DNA of 23,355 bases from Legionellaceae bacterium UBA2794 (GTDB lineage: Bacteria > Pseudomonadota > Gammaproteobacteria > Legionellales > Legionellaceae), in the NCBI GenBank assembly GCA_002352055.1, contig DEHS01000049.1:1326-24680 (forward strand), written 5' to 3'. Shown piece by piece: positions 20,675 to 23,355 of the stretch; position 1 is the first letter of the stretch; each line of letters opens with the position of its first letter. Made by a program: the position numbers and the translations under genes. The notes beneath the pieces are model-generated. The model had not been told where the DNA came from. It worked only from the letters and a program-made list of their open reading frames with translations, and did no database searches.

Positions 20675-23140
20675 ATGGCTAACCAATATCCTGTTGAAAA
20701 TTTATTAAGAGAACCCACTGAGATTTACTCAGCGATTACCTTAGGCTCAATCGCTGTTTTAGCTTTTTGGGTACCTCATATGCTGTTATTAACCCAAAAT
20801 ACGGGGCTTTATGCAGGCCTAAGCTTAGGCGGTCTGGGTGGTTATCGTGCGCTACAAGCTTATCGCGTCATTCGCTATCAAAAATGGTTGATCGCAATGC
20901 CTTATTATGCCCTGTCAACAACACAAGTGCCTCTGTCGCAGCGTTGGCTTTTTGTAGGACGCGGCTTTCGGTGGTTTCCCCGTCATACCCAACGCCTTCA
21001 TCAAATCAAACAAGTTGAAAATGAGCGTTTTTTACAACGAAACGCCGTGCATAAAGCTGTCAGTGCGTTTTGTAAAAACCATGAATCCACCCATTTGGCT
21101 TCATGGCTTAGCAGTCCTTCACGGCTCAACCCGTTTCGTCCCGCACCAGATGTAGGTGGCAAGCCTTATTTACATGGGCTTGGTGACAGCGATAAGCCTG
21201 TTTATATCCCGCAAAGTATTCGCGTGGGACATACCTTCGTGGTGGGTACGACCCGCGTTGGAAAAACACGCCTGGCCAGCATTTTAATCAATCAAGACAT
21301 TCGAAACGGTGATGCGGTGATTGTGGTTGATCCTAAAGGGGATCTGGAATTGGTCAGGGATATGTATTCTGCCTGCAAAGCCTCTAATCGATTAGACGAT
21401 TTTCGTATTGTTCATTTAGGATTTCCTGAGCTGTCTGCCTGCTACAACCCCTTAAAAAATTTTGACCAGATCAGTGAGGTGGCCACACGCATTACTGATG
21501 CGATTGCCGCGGAAGGGGAGGGCAAGCAATTTGCAGCTTTTGCTTGGAAATACGTCAATATTGTAGCGATTTGCCTTGAGGAGATGCATCAACTCATTAC
21601 CTATAAAACCATCGCTTTTTACATCAGTCGTCTTGATCAATTATTGATGGCTTATGCCGACACCATTATGCCATCTCGTCATCCTAATTATATCACTGAG
21701 GTGGCCTCAATTATTGCCGATAATGAGGCCCGTGTTGATAAATACGGTAATCCTTATCCTGCAATGGACCGTGCAAAGGCTGTTATTAAATATTTTAAAC
21801 AATACATCTCAGACACCATTGCCCAGGGCAATGTGGAGTCACTGCACGACCAGGTGATTATTGATTTATACGATGCAGCCCTTATGGACAAGACTTATTA
21901 CGATAAAATTACCGCAAGTGTTGGGCCTGTTTTATCAGAAATTAATAAAAGTAATGCTTCTAGTATTTTTTCCTTTTCTAAAGTGTCATCTGAAATTGAA
22001 TTGATGGCTTGCATTAAAAACAAGCAAGTGATTTATATAGGACTTGATAGTTTAACCAACCCCAATGTTGCCCAGGCCGTGGGCAAAGCGTTTCTCTCAG
22101 ATTTAGTGTCAACCGCTGGTAAAATTTATAAGGAAAGTCATGCCAATTACCGTTTAAACCTTCATTGTGATGAGCTGTCGGAAATTATTCAGGACTCCTT
22201 TGTAAAAATATTAAATAAAGCAGGCGGAGCAGGTTTTCAGGTCACCGCTTACGCCCAAACCAAACAGGATTTAGAAGTAGCTTTAGGCTCAAAGGCCATG
22301 GCTGAGGTCACCAAAGGCAACTTAAACACGCTGATTATTTTACGAGTAGAAAATGATGAAACCGCAAATCTTTTAATTAAAGTGCTACCCACTGTTGATG
22401 TGGTATCCCATACCCAGGTGTCCCTGGTGAGTGATACGCCCCATGGTGAAGAGGGTGTTTTTTTTAATACGACCAATGAAGACCGAGTACAAAAAAATTC
22501 AATTGGGATGCTGGAGGTCAACGACATTACCTCGTTGCCTAAAGGCCAGGCGTTTGTTTTGGTTAATGGTGGGGAATTATATAAAGTTCGAATTCCATTA
22601 CCTCTTAACGATGGACTGGCACCTGATGATATTAAAAGCGTTTTGTGTGACATCAATAAGCTGGAACAGCAGGCAACTGCTGAGCCACTAATTCTTAAAT
22701 CAAGTCCGGAAATTGAGGTGAGTCGTTCCGTGCCCTGCGTTGAGGAACCCGCTCAAGAGTCCTTGGTAGGTGCTCAAGAGGAACTGGAAACGCCTCATGT
22801 AACGCAAAAGATAATAACCGACTTTATCAAATGGCTTGAACACCGCATGCAATCGGGTAACAAACAATTTTCATTAGAGGCTCAAGAATTAATTTTACGA
22901 CAACAAGAAGAACAAGACGACCAGCGTGTTTTTTTACTGCCCGAGGTTCTTGGCAAATACCAAAGTCGCTCAGGGATTGTGACCGAAGTTCTGGAAACCG
23001 CCTTAAAACAAGCCTTTAGTGAGGAAAAAACTTATTTCATCCATAGGGCAGGACAGCAACCAGAAGTGTTGCCTTGTCGATTAAGCCAACCTGTTCGAAC
23101 CCCATATTACACTGACATTAAAGAAGGAAATCCATCATGA
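20675..23140 (+). CDS. traD: Type IV coupling ATPase TraD (SXT/TOL type, TIGR03743)
   Basis: 821 residues. Two N-terminal membrane segments (about 20-50) anchor the protein. Walker A 'GTTRVGKT' lies near residues 190-197 and Walker B 'DAVIVVDPKGD' near 212-222. 'DELSEIIQDSFVKILNKAGGAGF' (about 498-520) and 'TAYAQTKQDLEVALGS' follow as in VirD4/TraD proteins. The C-terminal 170 residues are acidic and likely bind the relaxase or substrate. It brings the DNA-relaxase complex to the channel. Its place at the far end of the operon differs from the usual one between TIGR03765 and TIGR03747. Confidence 0.93.
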   Translation: MANQYPVENLLREPTEIYSAITLGSIAVLAFWVPHMLLLTQNTGLYAGLSLGGLGGYRALQAYRVIRYQKWLIAMPYYALSTTQVPLSQRWLFVGRGFRWFPRHTQRLHQIKQVENERFLQRNAVHKAVSAFCKNHESTHLASWLSSPSRLNPFRPAPDVGGKPYLHGLGDSDKPVYIPQSIRVGHTFVVGTTRVGKTRLASILINQDIRNGDAVIVVDPKGDLELVRDMYSACKASNRLDDFRIVHLGFPELSACYNPLKNFDQISEVATRITDAIAAEGEGKQFAAFAWKYVNIVAICLEEMHQLITYKTIAFYISRLDQLLMAYADTIMPSRHPNYITEVASIIADNEARVDKYGNPYPAMDRAKAVIKYFKQYISDTIAQGNVESLHDQVIIDLYDAALMDKTYYDKITASVGPVLSEINKSNASSIFSFSKVSSEIELMACIKNKQVIYIGLDSLTNPNVAQAVGKAFLSDLVSTAGKIYKESHANYRLNLHCDELSEIIQDSFVKILNKAGGAGFQVTAYAQTKQDLEVALGSKAMAEVTKGNLNTLIILRVENDETANLLIKVLPTVDVVSHTQVSLVSDTPHGEEGVFFNTTNEDRVQKNSIGMLEVNDITSLPKGQAFVLVNGGELYKVRIPLPLNDGLAPDDIKSVLCDINKLEQQATAEPLILKSSPEIEVSRSVPCVEEPAQESLVGAQEELETPHVTQKIITDFIKWLEHRMQSGNKQFSLEAQELILRQQEEQDDQRVFLLPEVLGKYQSRSGIVTEVLETALKQAFSEEKTYFIHRAGQQPEVLPCRLSQPVRTPYYTDIKEGNPS

Positions 23141-23355
23141 CCACGTTTGTAACACTGACCTTATGTAATTTTGAAGTAAATCATTTGTTTACGCGCACGC
23201 TTAAAAACGGGGAGAATTTTTATCAAAAACTGATGAATAAGGTCGCGAGTTTAATTAAGTGCTGCCAGGAGCAGCGTGTTTATGCGCTCTTAAGCCTTTA
23301 TCAAATGAATGAAGCTGTTAATACCATCATCCAAAAATTTTATGATGACATTGAT
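23137..23355 (+). CDS. Unknown protein after traD (cut by the right edge)
   Basis: ATG 23137 overlaps the traD stop as ATGA, and 73 codons are open to the window end. The product begins 'MTTFVTLTLCNFEVNHLFTR' and looks helical, with a Cys pair near residue 46 and no signal peptide. No family recognised from this part. Confidence 0.7.
   Translation, partial: MTTFVTLTLCNFEVNHLFTRTLKNGENFYQKLMNKVASLIKCCQEQRVYALLSLYQMNEAVNTIIQKFYDDID

Noticed and set aside
22249..22656. Minus-strand open frame of 135 codons opposite traD
   Set aside because: Lies wholly within the well-supported traD ATPase frame; Ser/Thr-rich composition typical of an antisense shadow.
1..23355. Defence system, CRISPR array or insertion sequence
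   Set aside because: No regular spaced repeats, transposase, nuclease or restriction-modification gene was found. The 12-bp repeats in lvrA have no spacers.

Overview
The window is part of a Legionella-type integrative conjugative element (ICE). It carries a genomic-island (GI/ICEHin1056/PFGI-1 type) type IV secretion system headed by a regulatory block of the lvrR-lvrA-lvrB-csrA kind known from Legionella mobile elements. The assignment to Legionella rests on that gene set, the low to moderate GC content and the recognisable protein families. No integrase, relaxase, att site, tRNA, rRNA, CRISPR array or insertion sequence is visible, so both ends of the element lie outside.

Left part (1-2300, very AT-rich). 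On the minus strand run a repressor with a helix-turn-helix and an S24/LexA-like fold (lvrR), a 186-residue protein made of two diverged copies of one domain, and the first 104 codons of a YhhQ/VUT-family queuosine-precursor transporter that leaves the window. Gaps of 17 and 13 bases suggest one operon. Between lvrR and the rightward genes are three operator-like sequences, TAAC-N6-GTTA/T, centred exactly 21 bp apart and overlapping a good promoter for lvrA. LvrA has a winged-helix-like head, a repetitive Asn/Thr linker and a DnaT-like C-terminal domain. LvrB, which overlaps it by 191 nt, resembles phage lambda replication protein P (helicase loader). The lvrA linker DNA holds iteron-like 12-bp repeats followed by a stretch of about 18% GC. 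Together this looks like a lambda-style immunity plus O-P replication module placed in an ICE, with base composition changing abruptly inside lvrA.

Middle (3227-5130). Two small unknown genes, one encoding a Gly-rich membrane protein, are followed by a CsrA paralogue with intact RNA-binding residues and a TraT-type surface-exclusion lipoprotein. A 100-base leader with two inverted repeats separates this block from the transfer operon.

Right part (5231-23355, all plus strand except one small gene). This is a tightly packed T4SS operon with many ATGA or longer overlaps: PilL-N, a PilP-like protein, TIGR03759, TIGR03765, TIGR03747, a degenerate RAQPRD protein, TIGR03758, TIGR03745, TIGR03750, TIGR03746 (VirB8-like), TIGR03749 (VirB9-like), TIGR03752 (VirB10-like), TIGR03751 lipoprotein, TIGR03744 (VirB4 ATPase), TIGR03757, TIGR03756 (TraU-like), TIGR03755, TraG-N, a small reverse-strand gene, a small membrane protein, TraD coupling ATPase, and an unknown gene cut by the window edge. 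Unlike the usual order, TraD lies at the distal end and no lytic transglycosylase gene is present in the sequenced part. Family numbers are from memory of the families, not from a search.

A working model: LvrR binding to the triple operator keeps lvrA-lvrB and the genes behind them off. On release, LvrA/LvrB could start replication of the excised circle, the CsrA paralogue could tune translation of the transfer mRNA, and TraT could limit redundant transfer.
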